The notes: generated by a model from the sequence alone, not told the origin. Shown: positions 8,402-17,207, numbered from the stretch's first letter. The stretch is DNA of 64,000 nucleotides from Rikenellaceae bacterium (GCA_015059955.1 SUZK01000002.1:1-64000); one strand, 5' to 3'. Program-made: numbers and translations.

Positions 8402-8458
8402 ACAAAAAAAGAGCTGCGTGGGCAACATCGTTCATTTAGACGAGTGCAGCACGCAGCT
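8402..8458 (-). terminator. Terminator for the TPR regulator gene
   Basis: On the minus strand AGCTGCGT (8458-8451) pairs with ACGCAGCT (8419-8412) and is followed by seven Ts (complement of 8404-8410). It is the natural end for transcription coming from 8800-10584. The long loop makes it less certain than the others. Confidence 0.55.
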
Positions 8459-8799
8459 ACGGACACACACATATATACATTAACCAAATATATCTCTTCA
8501 AACCACAACTTGTGGTATACTCCAAAAAGGACATATTCTTAATATCGCCCCTCGCCCAATTCTCACCTCACACCCACTCTTGCTGAGCGACATTTCTCAC
8601 ATCACAAAGATAGATGGTTAATTATGTGTAACCAAAAAATCGACAAAAAAAGATTTCCCCAAACGTTTTGTAAACGCTTGAAAATCAATGTGTTGAAAAT
8701 GTTAATTTTGAAAAATTTTCACCGCGCTGATAATCAATGAGTTACGAACGAGATTTGGCGTGCTTGCGACAATTGGTGTAACTGCTTGATTATTAGGGC
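8459..8799. other. Intergenic region, 340 bp
   Basis: AT-rich with no gene that can be supported. It holds one TGATAATCA-type palindrome with flanking GAGTTAC (8725-8745) like those at 5760-5870, and short GAAAAT repeats near 8680-8720. Nothing else is seen. Confidence 0.5.
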
Positions 8800-10584
8800 T
8801 TATTTGTCGATAATGCCAGAGATTAGGATTTCGCTGTCGGGAGCGTCGCACTCCTTAATTTTCGATTTGATGCGATATTTTATCTTCGACAGGGCCACAG
8901 GATTGCTCTCCATGAAGATGCAAATGGCGCGTGAAGAAAAACCAGCATAGCTATATAACGCTACTCGAAGCTCACGTTTATTGAGCTTTGGACACTGCTC
9001 GCGGAGCTTCGACATAAGGTTGTTGCGGCAGCTATCGACCAGTGACTCGAGTTCGGCTAATCGCTGCTCGTCGCTCTTGATTGCTTCGATAGTCTCGCGC
9101 ACGCGCTCAAAGACCTTTGTTGCTTGGCGCGACGAGTCACTATGCTCGTAGTAGGTCTCGCATAGGTGGTTTAGTACTTCCAATCTATCGTTATACAATC
9201 TGTCGACAGCCTCGGTGAGAGGTTTCGATTCGCGGTTGTTCGTAAGGCGTAGCTCGTTGATGGTAGCCATATAGCTCTCCATATCGCGGCTCATCTTATT
9301 CCAGCGGTGCTTAACATATATCACTGCACCCACAAGGATAATTACTACGATGGTTGCTATGCTTATGGTTATGGCACGCTGATGTTTGCGAACCTCCTCG
9401 GCATGGCGTATCTCTTGTTCACGGTTGCGGTTGAGGAGTTCGTGCTCGGTGCGCTCTGCCTCCAGGTGGCTCTGGAGCTTACCTATCTGGTAGTTGAGAA
9501 CGGGGTTGTTAAGCACCGTAAGGATGGTGCTATCTTGGCGCTCATTAGAGTGCTCGAGCCATCTGAGCGCCTCTTTGTCATTGCCTTCGAGCCTATTGAT
9601 ATAGTATTTGGCATAGTCGATAAGTGGCTCATTGGGTTGCTCGTGCTGTTCGGCACTTTCGAGAAGCGAGTATGCCGACGTCGTGTCGCCCATCTCGGCC
9701 GCTACCATAGCTCTTATAGTCATGTCGTGTGACTCGTCGATGATGGGGCAGTCGTAGGTCGCATAAGCGTTCAATGTCTCCTTGCATGACTCTATGTCGC
9801 CCTGTTGTAGGTATAACTCAGAAAGGGGGTGTAGCACTACCGATAGGAACGCCTTATCGTCGCTCATGATGGCGTAGTCGCGGGCCTGGGTGAGCCAGTA
9901 GTCGGCGGTGTCAAGGTCGCGCTTTGCAAGCGCCAAGCAGCCGAGGTTGAAGTGCGCATAGGCCACAAAGTCGCTACGCTCGGCACGCTCGAAGCATCGC
10001 ATCGAGATTTCAAAGGAGTCGTACGCGTTTTGGTATAGACAGCCGATGCTATATATATCGCCCTTAGCCTGGTGGACAAGGCCCTCAAGCATGGGGTTGG
10101 GCGCTACGGCCAACGACGCCTCAGCCTCCATATATGCGAGCATCGCTTCGGGGTGGTGCGAGGCCGCATGCTCTACAAGGCCATGTTGGAAGTAGGCTCT
10201 GGCGCGACGGCCGTGGTCATTGCTCGTATGGTAGTACTCCTTAGCCACGTAGGTCAGCGAGTCGTTGTCGGAGGCGACGCCCGAAAAGTAGCTCGCCTCG
10301 CTGTACACCATATTGTAGTAGGCCTGGCTCTGCTTATCTACGATTGCCGAGCGGTCGATACTACGCAGTATTGCGATTGCCTCCTCGGGGCGATTCATTG
10401 TGAGGCTGTCAGCACAATCTATTTTTGCGATAATATCCTCTGGGGTACTCTTGATACTCTCTTCATGCGCTCTGTCGCTACAACCACAGAGCAGATGTAA
10501 GCATAGGCCCACAACGATGATGGTCAACGCCATCTTGACGCTGCCCATCACACTCTTCATGCGCTCTATAACACCCCTTCTCAT
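8800..10584 (-). CDS. TPR lipoprotein-type membrane regulator with C-terminal HTH-like domain
   Basis: 594 residues. An N-terminal hydrophobic segment ends in a lipobox-like LCGC (about residue 35). Residues about 45-370 are TPR-like helical pairs (AYYNMVYSEASYFSG, AYAHFNLGCLALAKRDLDTA). A membrane helix is at about 398-418 (ITISIATIVVIILVGAVIYV). A coiled coil follows, and the C-terminal 70 residues (LNKRELRVALYSYAGFSSRA) resemble a LuxR-like helix-turn-helix. The layout suggests an envelope sensor joined to a cytoplasmic DNA- or protein-binding domain, without a kinase. A paralogue lies at 12162-13835, on the other side of fba. Promoter at 10609-10640. Confidence 0.75.
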   Translation of the reverse strand: MRRGVIERMKSVMGSVKMALTIIVVGLCLHLLCGCSDRAHEESIKSTPEDIIAKIDCADSLTMNRPEEAIAILRSIDRSAIVDKQSQAYYNMVYSEASYFSGVASDNDSLTYVAKEYYHTSNDHGRRARAYFQHGLVEHAASHHPEAMLAYMEAEASLAVAPNPMLEGLVHQAKGDIYSIGCLYQNAYDSFEISMRCFERAERSDFVAYAHFNLGCLALAKRDLDTADYWLTQARDYAIMSDDKAFLSVVLHPLSELYLQQGDIESCKETLNAYATYDCPIIDESHDMTIRAMVAAEMGDTTSAYSLLESAEQHEQPNEPLIDYAKYYINRLEGNDKEALRWLEHSNERQDSTILTVLNNPVLNYQIGKLQSHLEAERTEHELLNRNREQEIRHAEEVRKHQRAITISIATIVVIILVGAVIYVKHRWNKMSRDMESYMATINELRLTNNRESKPLTEAVDRLYNDRLEVLNHLCETYYEHSDSSRQATKVFERVRETIEAIKSDEQRLAELESLVDSCRNNLMSKLREQCPKLNKRELRVALYSYAGFSSRAICIFMESNPVALSKIKYRIKSKIKECDAPDSEILISGIIDK

Positions 10585-10608
10585 ACCCTTAACAATGAAT
10601 TAAGAGCA

Positions 10609-10640
10609 CAAATTTAAGTAAAATATATTAAAATCAGCAA
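10609..10640 (-). promoter_or_regulatory. Promoter of the 8800-10584 regulator
   Basis: On the minus strand TTG (10640-10638), a 21-nt spacer and the -7 box TAAATTTG (10616-10609) match the Bacteroidota consensus. The predicted start leaves a leader of about 18 nt before the ATG at 10584. Confidence 0.65.
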
Positions 10641-10755
10641 TCTTCGGCACACTATTCTATATGGTGACTGCTATATAAGTTGCGGCTTGAGCCTTGTAGA
10701 AATGATAATTAATAAAAAAATTTCAAAATTGCTTTATCATGCCCAATAATTTTTA

Positions 10756-10763
10756 TATCTTTG
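10756..10763 (+). promoter_or_regulatory. -7 box of the fba promoter
   Basis: TATCTTTG fits TAnnTTTG exactly and lies 62 nt before the fba start. The best upstream TTG (10729-10731) gives a 24-nt spacer, longer than ideal, so only the -7 box is called. Confidence 0.55.
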
Positions 10764-10825
10764 CGGTGTGGAAGATAATATAGTGTAAGAAATAATTTTT
10801 TACTAACAAAATAAATATCTGTAAT

Positions 10826-11824
10826 ATGATTAATTACAAGGATTTAGGTCTCGTGAATACTCGCGAGATGTTCAAGAAGGCAGTAGATGGTGGCTATGCT
10901 ATCCCTGCGTTCAACTTCAACAATATGGAGCAGCTTCAGGCTATCATCATGGCTGCTGCTGAGACTAAGTCGCCTGTAATCCTTCAGGTGTCTAAGGGTG
11001 CTCGTCAGTATGCTAACCAGACACTCCTCCGCTACATGGCTGAGGGTGCTGTGGAGTATGCTAAGGAGCTCGGCTGGGAGAATCCTCAGATTGTCCTCCA
11101 CCTCGACCACGGCGACTCTTTCGAGACCTGCAAGAGCTGCATCGACATGGGCTTCTCATCAGTGATGATTGACGGCTCACACCTCCCATACGAGGAGAAC
11201 GTAGCCCTCACTAAGAGGGTTGTTGAGTATGCTCACCAGTTCGACGTAACCGTAGAGGGCGAGCTCGGCGTATTGGCAGGTGTTGAGGATGAGGTATCTG
11301 CTGAGGAGAGCCACTACACAAAGCCTGAGGAGGTTGTTGACTTCGTGACTAAGACAGGTTGCGACTCGTTGGCTATCTCTATCGGCACATCACACGGTGC
11401 CTACAAGTTTACCCCTGAGCAGTGCACCCTCGACCCAGAGACAGGTCGTCTTCTCCCTCCACCATTGGCATTCGACGTCTTGGCAGCTATCGAGGAGCAG
11501 CTTCCTGGCTTCCCCATCGTGCTCCACGGCTCATCATCAGTGCCACAGGACGAGGTAGACACCATCAACAAGTACGGCGGTGCTCTTAAGGCTGCCGTAG
11601 GTATCCCTGAGGAGCAGCTCCGTAAGGCATCTAAGAGCGCTGTATGTAAGATCAACATCGACTCTGACTCTCGTCTTGCCATGACCGCTGCCGTTCGCGA
11701 GGTCTTCGCAAACAAGCCTGCTGAGTTCGACCCACGTAAGTACCTCGGTCCTGCACGTGATAACATGAAGAAGCTCTACATCCATAAGATTAAGGAGGTT
11801 CTTGGTTCTGATAACAAAGCATAA
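10826..11824 (+). CDS. fba: Class II fructose-1,6-bisphosphate aldolase
   Basis: 332 residues. This glycolytic/gluconeogenic enzyme splits fructose-1,6-bisphosphate into dihydroxyacetone phosphate and glyceraldehyde-3-phosphate using zinc. Family motifs are in order: PAFNFNNMEQ near 28, the metal-binding HLDHGD near 93, VEGELG near 142, the phosphate/zinc loop GTSHGAYKF near 188, and LHGSSSVP near 233. Length is normal for bacterial class II enzymes. Codon use is strongly biased, as in highly expressed genes. It stands alone between two divergent paralogous regulators. A structured 127-bp element with a terminator-like hairpin starts 4 nt after the stop. Confidence 0.97.
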   Translation: MINYKDLGLVNTREMFKKAVDGGYAIPAFNFNNMEQLQAIIMAAAETKSPVILQVSKGARQYANQTLLRYMAEGAVEYAKELGWENPQIVLHLDHGDSFETCKSCIDMGFSSVMIDGSHLPYEENVALTKRVVEYAHQFDVTVEGELGVLAGVEDEVSAEESHYTKPEEVVDFVTKTGCDSLAISIGTSHGAYKFTPEQCTLDPETGRLLPPPLAFDVLAAIEEQLPGFPIVLHGSSSVPQDEVDTINKYGGALKAAVGIPEEQLRKASKSAVCKINIDSDSRLAMTAAVREVFANKPAEFDPRKYLGPARDNMKKLYIHKIKEVLGSDNKA

Positions 11825-11827
11825 TTA

Positions 11828-11954
11828 ATTTGTTGTGATAAGGGGCCGATTGCGGCCCCTAACAAAAAATGCCACCAATGGGACGTACGCTAAGTACTAC
11901 CCATCGGTGGCATTTTTGCCGAGTGTTGCACTCGGCGCCCTTCTGACAACAAAT
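11828..11954 (+). repeat. 127-bp structured 3' element, copy 1 (with terminator-like hairpin)
   Basis: It begins 4 nt after the fba stop and is bounded by imperfect inverted ends (ATTTGTTGT at 11828-11836, ACAACAAAT at 11946-11954). Inside are a 7-bp hairpin (11841-11860), a long hairpin (11865-11917; 12 bp, one mismatch, then 5 bp, capped by GTAC/GTAC) ending in five Ts, and GCCGAGTG/CACTCGGC. An equally long copy at 52188-52314 follows another gene with biased codon use and keeps the fold with a different stem sequence. It probably acts as the fba terminator; it may also be a small mobile element. Confidence 0.7.
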
Positions 11955-12071
11955 TAGGCTGCGGTGCTAATTGCTGTTGCGATTGCGTTGCATCAGTAAA
12001 TTGAGCAGATTGGCGTACGCCTCTGCCTTGGATTTAGTCCATGGTAAAAGTGCCATGTTTTGCCCCAAAAC

Positions 12072-12102
12072 TTGTATCATAGTGAATTATTTACTAACTT
12101 TG
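12072..12102 (+). promoter_or_regulatory. Promoter of the 12162-13835 regulator
   Basis: TTG (12072-12074), a 20-nt spacer and TAACTTTG (12095-12102) match the Bacteroidota consensus. The predicted transcript starts near 12109, about 50 nt before the gene. Confidence 0.7.
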
Positions 12103-12161
12103 TAGTAAGAATTGTTATATTAAGCCCTTAAATCTGCAATGGTGTAACGCCTAATTGTATA

Positions 12162-13835
12162 ATGGTATTTATGAGACTGCTTCGTTATATACCTCTTCTA
12201 TGCTTTGCTGTGCTTGCTGTTGGTTGTACTACCGATGAGCACACGGCTGAGCTTATCGACAGGGCTGAACATCTTGTCGAGGAGCATCCCGACTCGGCAC
12301 TTAATATAATGCGTAGTATCGACCCATCGACCATTCATGGCGATGAGGATATGGCACGCTATCGATTGGTATACAGCGAGGCTGCATACTATAATAGGAT
12401 GGGTGTTGATAACGATAGCCTTACAGCGCCACTCTATGATTACTATATAAATAATACAGATAACCACTCAATGCGTGCACGAGCTCTATATCAACACGCA
12501 TTGGTAAGGTTAAATCAAGGAGAGAAAGCTAAGGCCCTATACTCGCTTTTAGAGGCGGAGAAATCATTGAGGGATTGTGATAATAAGCGTCTTGAGGGTC
12601 TTGTATATCGTACCATGGGGTATATATATGGTAATGAGTGTCTTTTTACTAACGCTTTGGATGCCTACAATCTCTCTGTTAGGTGTTTCGAAAGTGCTGG
12701 ATTATCACATCATGCACTATATAGTTCCTATTTAGTTGCATGTAACCTGCTAACTGTACGCCGTTATACGGAGGGTGTTGAATTACTGAAGCATTGTGAG
12801 GAGGTTGCTAATGAGTTGGGAGATAGGTACCTTGTTTATGACTCTTTGATTAGACTATGCTATGCTTATTTAGAGTTGGGTGACAAGGATAATTTTATGC
12901 AGGCCTACTTGCGCATAGACTTAGCAGATTGTGTTGGTAGCTCAACGGGTGATTATTACGCCATTGGCGCTGTGTATGAGGCATATAAGGGCGATTTTGT
13001 TAAGGCCGATGAGCTGTACGATGCCTCCATCGTTAATGGCATAATGCCACGTAATGCTAATTATGTCCGTCTTAAACTATATGTCTTACAGGATGACTAT
13101 GAGGCGGCTCTGTCACAGTACAATGATATGATCATTGACAATGACACACATGTGCTGGATGCTCTTGAACAGAATGTATTGAATACTCAGATTGAGCTTC
13201 TGCAAAACGATATCATGTATCGCGAAAAACTCAACGAGCAGATTAAATTGCGATATATATATAGTGCAATCGCTGCCGTACTTTTTGTGGTCATGCTGTC
13301 ATTATATTTTTACTATAAGCGTAAGAAACATAAACTTCAGGAGCAAGCATATATAGATGTTATCTCCGAGTTAGAGGTTGCATGCCGTGAACATAGTAGC
13401 AATGATGATATGTCCAAGGCTGTTGATAGGTTATATCGTCAGCGCTTCAATGATATCAATAGTCTTTGTGAGCTATACTATGAGCACCACAATTCACCAC
13501 GCTATGTTGCTAATATTGTCGCAGATGTGGCAAGCAAGATTGAAGCTCTGCGCCAGGATGCCGATACTCTTAGAGAGTTGGAGGAGGCGATAAATCTATT
13601 TAATAATGGGGCTATGGCTAAGTTGCGAGCTCTAAGTCTGCCTCTCACCGAGCGAGAACTACGCATAGCTCTCTACTCTTTTGCCGGACTATCAAACCGA
13701 GCAATATGTATGCTTGTTGAGTGCAAGGCTGAAACCCTACCAAAAATTAAATATGGCATCCGAGAGAAGATTAAACTGAGCCATTCAGAGGATACAGAGT
13801 TCTTAATATCATATCTGGGTAACAAAAGGCGCTGA
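12162..13835 (+). CDS. TPR lipoprotein-type membrane regulator with HTH-like C-terminus (paralogue)
   Basis: 557 residues, same plan as 8800-10584: signal peptide with lipobox VGC (about Cys22), TPR-like helices at about 30-340, one membrane helix at about 366-386 (IYSAIAAVLFVVMLSLYFYY), a coiled coil, and a C-terminal domain with LTERELRIALYSFAGLSNRA matching the paralogue almost position by position. The two genes point away from fba. A start at the in-frame ATG 12171 is also possible. Codon use is more AT-rich than the fba gene. It is likely a signal-responsive regulator; target and ligand are unknown. Confidence 0.72.
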   Translation: MVFMRLLRYIPLLCFAVLAVGCTTDEHTAELIDRAEHLVEEHPDSALNIMRSIDPSTIHGDEDMARYRLVYSEAAYYNRMGVDNDSLTAPLYDYYINNTDNHSMRARALYQHALVRLNQGEKAKALYSLLEAEKSLRDCDNKRLEGLVYRTMGYIYGNECLFTNALDAYNLSVRCFESAGLSHHALYSSYLVACNLLTVRRYTEGVELLKHCEEVANELGDRYLVYDSLIRLCYAYLELGDKDNFMQAYLRIDLADCVGSSTGDYYAIGAVYEAYKGDFVKADELYDASIVNGIMPRNANYVRLKLYVLQDDYEAALSQYNDMIIDNDTHVLDALEQNVLNTQIELLQNDIMYREKLNEQIKLRYIYSAIAAVLFVVMLSLYFYYKRKKHKLQEQAYIDVISELEVACREHSSNDDMSKAVDRLYRQRFNDINSLCELYYEHHNSPRYVANIVADVASKIEALRQDADTLRELEEAINLFNNGAMAKLRALSLPLTERELRIALYSFAGLSNRAICMLVECKAETLPKIKYGIREKIKLSHSEDTEFLISYLGNKRR

Positions 13836-13857
13836 TATTCAGTGCTATACAATGATT

Positions 13858-13918
13858 TTCATCCCTCTTGAAAATTGACGCTTGTAACTTGTTGATTTTC
13901 AGAGGGGTGAATATTTTT
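13858..13918 (+). terminator. Terminator after the TPR regulator
   Basis: A stem of 17 pairs with one bulged T (TTCATCCCTC plus TGAAAAT against ATTTTCA plus GAGGGGTGAA, 13858-13911) is followed by TATTTTTG. It begins 23 nt after the stop. Confidence 0.65.
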
Positions 13919-13994
13919 GTTTATATAGTTTTTTCAACTCGCTGATTTACAGTGTGTTTCGTTCTGCTGGGGTGAAGATTTTGTGGCTAAAAAA

Positions 13995-14027
13995 TTGCAA
14001 ATATCATAAATTTTTGCTATAATTTTG
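13995..14027 (+). promoter_or_regulatory. Promoter of the small lipoprotein operon
   Basis: TTG (13995-13997) and the -7 box TAATTTTG (14020-14027) are 22 nt apart. It lies 30 nt before a 44-codon small gene and about 250 nt before the first lipoprotein. Confidence 0.55.
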
Positions 14028-14056
14028 TAAGTCCAAATCCTAAAATAGACCCAATT

Positions 14057-14191
14057 ATGAAAAAGAGACTACTTGTAATGTGTTATCCATTGTTTTCAAT
14101 AATGACCTCGGTAATGCTGATATTATATATAATATTCAACCTAATAGCAATTGAAGTATTAAGTAGTACATTTCCTGCTATTAAAATATAG
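14057..14191 (+). CDS. 44-residue membrane peptide
   Basis: An ATG at 14057 opens a 44-codon frame with a stop at 14189-14191. It is preceded by a plausible promoter 30 nt upstream. The product starts MKKRLLVMCYPLF, then one hydrophobic helix (MTSVMLILYIIFNLIAIEVL) and a short tail. There is no lipobox. It may be a genuine small membrane protein, a leader peptide, or the worn start of another lipoprotein gene. No family is recognised. Confidence 0.45.
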   Translation: MKKRLLVMCYPLFSIMTSVMLILYIIFNLIAIEVLSSTFPAIKI

Positions 14192-14273
14192 ATACATTCA
14201 AACATGCTTTTGAGCTAAGGTGATTAGTTCAAAGTTTAAGATTTATAAATATAACAACGAATTTTTTGTAGTT

Positions 14274-14828
14274 ATGAGAAAGATTTTTATGTTGATTGCA
14301 TTGCTTGGATTGGCAATGACATCATGCGATAAGAACTTTGAACCAATTGGTGATACGCAAAAAGGTGGAAGCGGGATTAGCACGGGTGAAAATAACGAGA
14401 ATAATTCCGATGCTGAGGATGAAATATATTGGGGTGATAACGCTGCTTATCATTTGTGGTTTAATCTATTAGACGAGTCTGGCAAGAACGTTTTAGCACA
14501 GGATGAAGGGACGATATATGAAATAGAGATTACCTATGATGGTGTTCAATATAAATATGAGGGCGAGACACGCACTCGCGCTGCAAGCTTTTACCCCATG
14601 GCAATACGTACAAGCGCATTGTCAAAAGGGACCTTTGGTTTTGGCGATTTTGCCGTTAACTCAAAGAGCATGTTTACTATAACATTCAGAGATAATAAAT
14701 GGATTGTAGAGCAGCAAAGCGAATTGAATCCTCAGGATATAAACGGAGAGCTAATCTTTAGCGTTAAGATCAATGATGCTATGCAAGATAATAAACATGC
14801 AGGGCCATTTGAGCTAATTATCGAGTAA
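14274..14828 (+). CDS. Small lipoprotein A of a tandem set
   Basis: 184 residues from the ATG at 14274; the frame is open further upstream but only this start gives the signal peptide MRKIFMLIALLGLAMTSCDK (lipobox Cys18). The mature part has a Gly/Asn-rich linker (about 20-50) and a beta-rich domain (about 55-184) with YEIEITYDGVQYKYEG and RDNKWIVEQQSELN. The first 56 nt of the gene are identical to those of 14870-15346, while the mature proteins differ. A weak resemblance to 15423-15998 (EGKTFKP.., KDNEWVVDYS) suggests a common fold. Confidence 0.75.
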   Translation: MRKIFMLIALLGLAMTSCDKNFEPIGDTQKGGSGISTGENNENNSDAEDEIYWGDNAAYHLWFNLLDESGKNVLAQDEGTIYEIEITYDGVQYKYEGETRTRAASFYPMAIRTSALSKGTFGFGDFAVNSKSMFTITFRDNKWIVEQQSELNPQDINGELIFSVKINDAMQDNKHAGPFELIIE

Positions 14829-14869
14829 GAACGAAGAGAGTTATGTCTAATATAAAACAGATTAATACT

Positions 14870-15346
14870 ATGAGAAAGATTTTTATGTTGATTGCATTGC
14901 TTGGATTGGCAATGACATCATGCGACAAGGCAAGTGAAGAGGAAGATGATTTGAATGGAGGATGGCCAGAGCCAGTGGTTGTTACACCCGCAGAACTGTG
15001 TATAGATTTAGCGGAGGGTAATAGTGCAACGTTTACAACAAGTGAACCATCATATTTCTCGGGAGTATGCGTACTTGGTGAAAGCCTTGAGTTTAGCCCT
15101 GAAGAGATACTCGGATGGAGGGAAGAGGATGGTGCTATATTGGTGTGGTCGAGTAGAGGCGAGAAGCATAGTGTGCCCTTCGAGATAGGTTCAGACTGGT
15201 ATACACTTCGTCAGGTTGATGAAGTCACCTATGAGGTTACTATTGGTGATGTTGATGAGCAGCGACTGATTACGATTTTTATTGGCAGTCGTGTATATGG
15301 ACGCCACCCTGCACGACTTGATATCGCAGTCAAACCCCAAAAATAG
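14870..15346 (+). CDS. Small lipoprotein B of a tandem set
   Basis: 158 residues from the ATG at 14870, chosen because it restores MRKIFMLIALLGLAMTSCDK, the same signal peptide and DNA sequence as gene A over 56 nt. The mature part starts with an acidic linker (ASEEEDD) and then a compact beta domain (about 35-158). It shares no obvious similarity with A after the lipobox. It lies 41 nt after gene A, in the same transcript. Function unknown. Confidence 0.75.
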   Translation: MRKIFMLIALLGLAMTSCDKASEEEDDLNGGWPEPVVVTPAELCIDLAEGNSATFTTSEPSYFSGVCVLGESLEFSPEEILGWREEDGAILVWSSRGEKHSVPFEIGSDWYTLRQVDEVTYEVTIGDVDEQRLITIFIGSRVYGRHPARLDIAVKPQK

Positions 15347-15422
15347 GTGAGTTAAACGTGTGACTTAGAGGCTCTTACTTACGGCTGTTAATAATGTGTG
15401 ACTAATATAAAATAATACTGTT

Positions 15423-15998
15423 ATGAAGAAGTTTTTATTTATTTGTTTGGCAACTTGTCTTGGTTTGGTGGGTTGTGAGAAGGGTGATGATATAGGCGGT
15501 GATGGTGCTGCAATGATGCCTCCTGGATATGGGAATAACTCATTCTGCTTTATAATTTGTGACGCTGAGGGTAATAGCGTTTTCGACCGCGATAATTTCG
15601 ATATGAACGAGGTGACCTTGGAGTATGAGGGAAAGACTTTCAAGCCAATACCCGACGTGCACCAAAAGATTGATGAGAATGACCCCGATATTGCTCACTG
15701 GTGTAATTCTATAATCTTTGAGCCATATCCAAACGAGGTTGGGCCTCTCTTCTGGCGAATATGGGGCCACAAAGAGCGCGGAGAGGCTGTACGTTATATC
15801 ATACGATACAAGGATAACGAGTGGGTTGTTGACTACTCTATGGAGGCCGGATTTTGTGGTGGCAGAGAACCCGAATCAGAGGCGGTGGTAAATGGTGAGA
15901 AGATAGAAAAGATTCTCATTTATACTTATGAGGACCACCCCGATTATTCCAGTGACGAGGAACGTCAGGTGTGGAAATATCCGCTATATGTGAAGTAG
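15423..15998 (+). CDS. Small lipoprotein C of a tandem set
   Basis: 191 residues. MKKFLFICLATCLGLVGCEK is a signal peptide with lipobox VGC (Cys18). The mature domain has EVTLEYEGKTFKPIPD and IRYKDNEWVVDYSMEAG, resembling the beta hairpins of gene A (YDGVQYKYEG, RDNKWIVEQQ), so A and C are probably distant relatives. A clear terminator follows at 16021. Function unknown. Confidence 0.75.
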   Translation: MKKFLFICLATCLGLVGCEKGDDIGGDGAAMMPPGYGNNSFCFIICDAEGNSVFDRDNFDMNEVTLEYEGKTFKPIPDVHQKIDENDPDIAHWCNSIIFEPYPNEVGPLFWRIWGHKERGEAVRYIIRYKDNEWVVDYSMEAGFCGGREPESEAVVNGEKIEKILIYTYEDHPDYSSDEERQVWKYPLYVK

Positions 15999-16020
15999 AA
16001 CCATATTGGCACTCTCTTAT

Positions 16021-16056
16021 GAAGACCCCAGAAGCCTCGGCCGATGGGGTCTTCTT
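16021..16056 (+). terminator. Terminator of the small lipoprotein operon
   Basis: GAAGACCCCA (16021-16030) pairs with TGGGGTCTTC (16045-16054) over 10 bp, followed by TTAT. It begins 22 nt after the stop of 15423-15998. The T run is weak. Confidence 0.65.
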
Positions 16057-16087
16057 ATCTATATAGGAGACGATTTTGGAGGTTTAT

Positions 16088-16118
16088 TTTGCCGTTTATG
16101 ATTTGTTTCGTACCTTTG
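16088..16118 (+). promoter_or_regulatory. obgE promoter
   Basis: TTTG (16088-16091), a 19-nt spacer and TACCTTTG (16111-16118) fit the Bacteroidota consensus. The -7 box ends 27 nt before the start codon. Confidence 0.8.
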
Positions 16119-16145
16119 CGGACGTAATATTATATATATAACTAT

Positions 16146-17162
16146 ATGGCAGGTTCGAATTTTGTCGATTATGTAAAGATATTTGCACGCTCAGGACATG
16201 GCGGTGCGGGCTCGTGTCACTTCCGTCGCGAGAAGTTTGTGGCATTCGGTGGCCCCGATGGTGGCGATGGTGGCAAGGGCGGCAGCATCATCCTTCAGGG
16301 TGATAGCCAGTACTGGACACTTATACACCTTAAGTATAAGCGTCACCAGTTTGCCGAGGATGGCGAGAATGGCCATGGCGCGCGCTCGACAGGTGCCGAT
16401 GCCAAGGATATCATAATCCCCGTACCACTCGGTACTGTTGCGAAGCAGGTATTTACCGACGAGGAGACAGGCGAGACATACACCGAGGTGGTGGGCGAGG
16501 TAACCGAGCATGGCGAGCAGCTTGTGCTACTCAAGGGTGGCCGCGGCGGACTCGGTAACTGGCACTTCCGCACAGCGACAAACCAGACACCACGCTACGC
16601 TCAGCCCGGCGAGGAGGGTATGGAGGGGGCCTTCATCCTTGAGCTTAAGGTGCTTGCGGATGTAGGTCTCGTGGGCTTCCCCAATGCCGGAAAGTCGACA
16701 CTTCTATCTGTCGTATCGGCAGCAAAGCCCAAGATTGCGAACTACGCCTTTACCACGCTTGAGCCTAACTTGGGCATCGTCTCGGTACGTGACGACCACT
16801 CGTTCGTGATGGCCGACATACCAGGTATTATCGAGGGTGCGCACGAGGGCCGTGGTCTCGGCACGCGCTTCCTACGCCACATAGAGCGTAACTCGGTACT
16901 ACTATTTATGGTGCCTGCCGACAGCGACGACATAGCTGCCGACTATGAGATATTGCTCGGTGAGCTCACGCAGTACAACCCCGAATTGTTGGACAAGCAG
17001 CGTCTGCTGGCTGTAACGAAGTGCGATATGCTCGATGACGAGCTTATTGAGCAGATGAAGGCGCATCTACCCGAGGGTGTCGAGTCGATATTTATCTCGT
17101 CGGTGGCGAACATGAATATCACACAGCTCAAAGATATGCTATGGGCGGCGCTTCAACGGTAA
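16146..17162 (+). CDS. obgE: Obg-family GTPase, ribosome assembly
   Basis: 338 residues. The glycine-rich Obg fold spans about 1-158 ([12 protein letters not shown]). The GTPase domain follows: G1 GFPNAGKST near 174, G3 [16 protein letters not shown] near 220, G4 TKCD near 287, G5 ISSVA near 314. The C-terminal OCT domain of some Obg proteins is absent, as is common in Bacteroidota. Obg acts in 50S subunit maturation and stringent-response control. It is monocistronic with its own promoter. Confidence 0.96.
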   Translation: MAGSNFVDYVKIFARSGHGGAGSCHFRREKFVAFGGPDGGDGGKGGSIILQGDSQYWTLIHLKYKRHQFAEDGENGHGARSTGADAKDIIIPVPLGTVAKQVFTDEETGETYTEVVGEVTEHGEQLVLLKGGRGGLGNWHFRTATNQTPRYAQPGEEGMEGAFILELKVLADVGLVGFPNAGKSTLLSVVSAAKPKIANYAFTTLEPNLGIVSVRDDHSFVMADIPGIIEGAHEGRGLGTRFLRHIERNSVLLFMVPADSDDIAADYEILLGELTQYNPELLDKQRLLAVTKCDMLDDELIEQMKAHLPEGVESIFISSVANMNITQLKDMLWAALQR

Positions 17163-17207
17163 GCATATATGAGGCTGAATAAAAAGTGTATTTTGTCGTT
17201 ACGCTCG

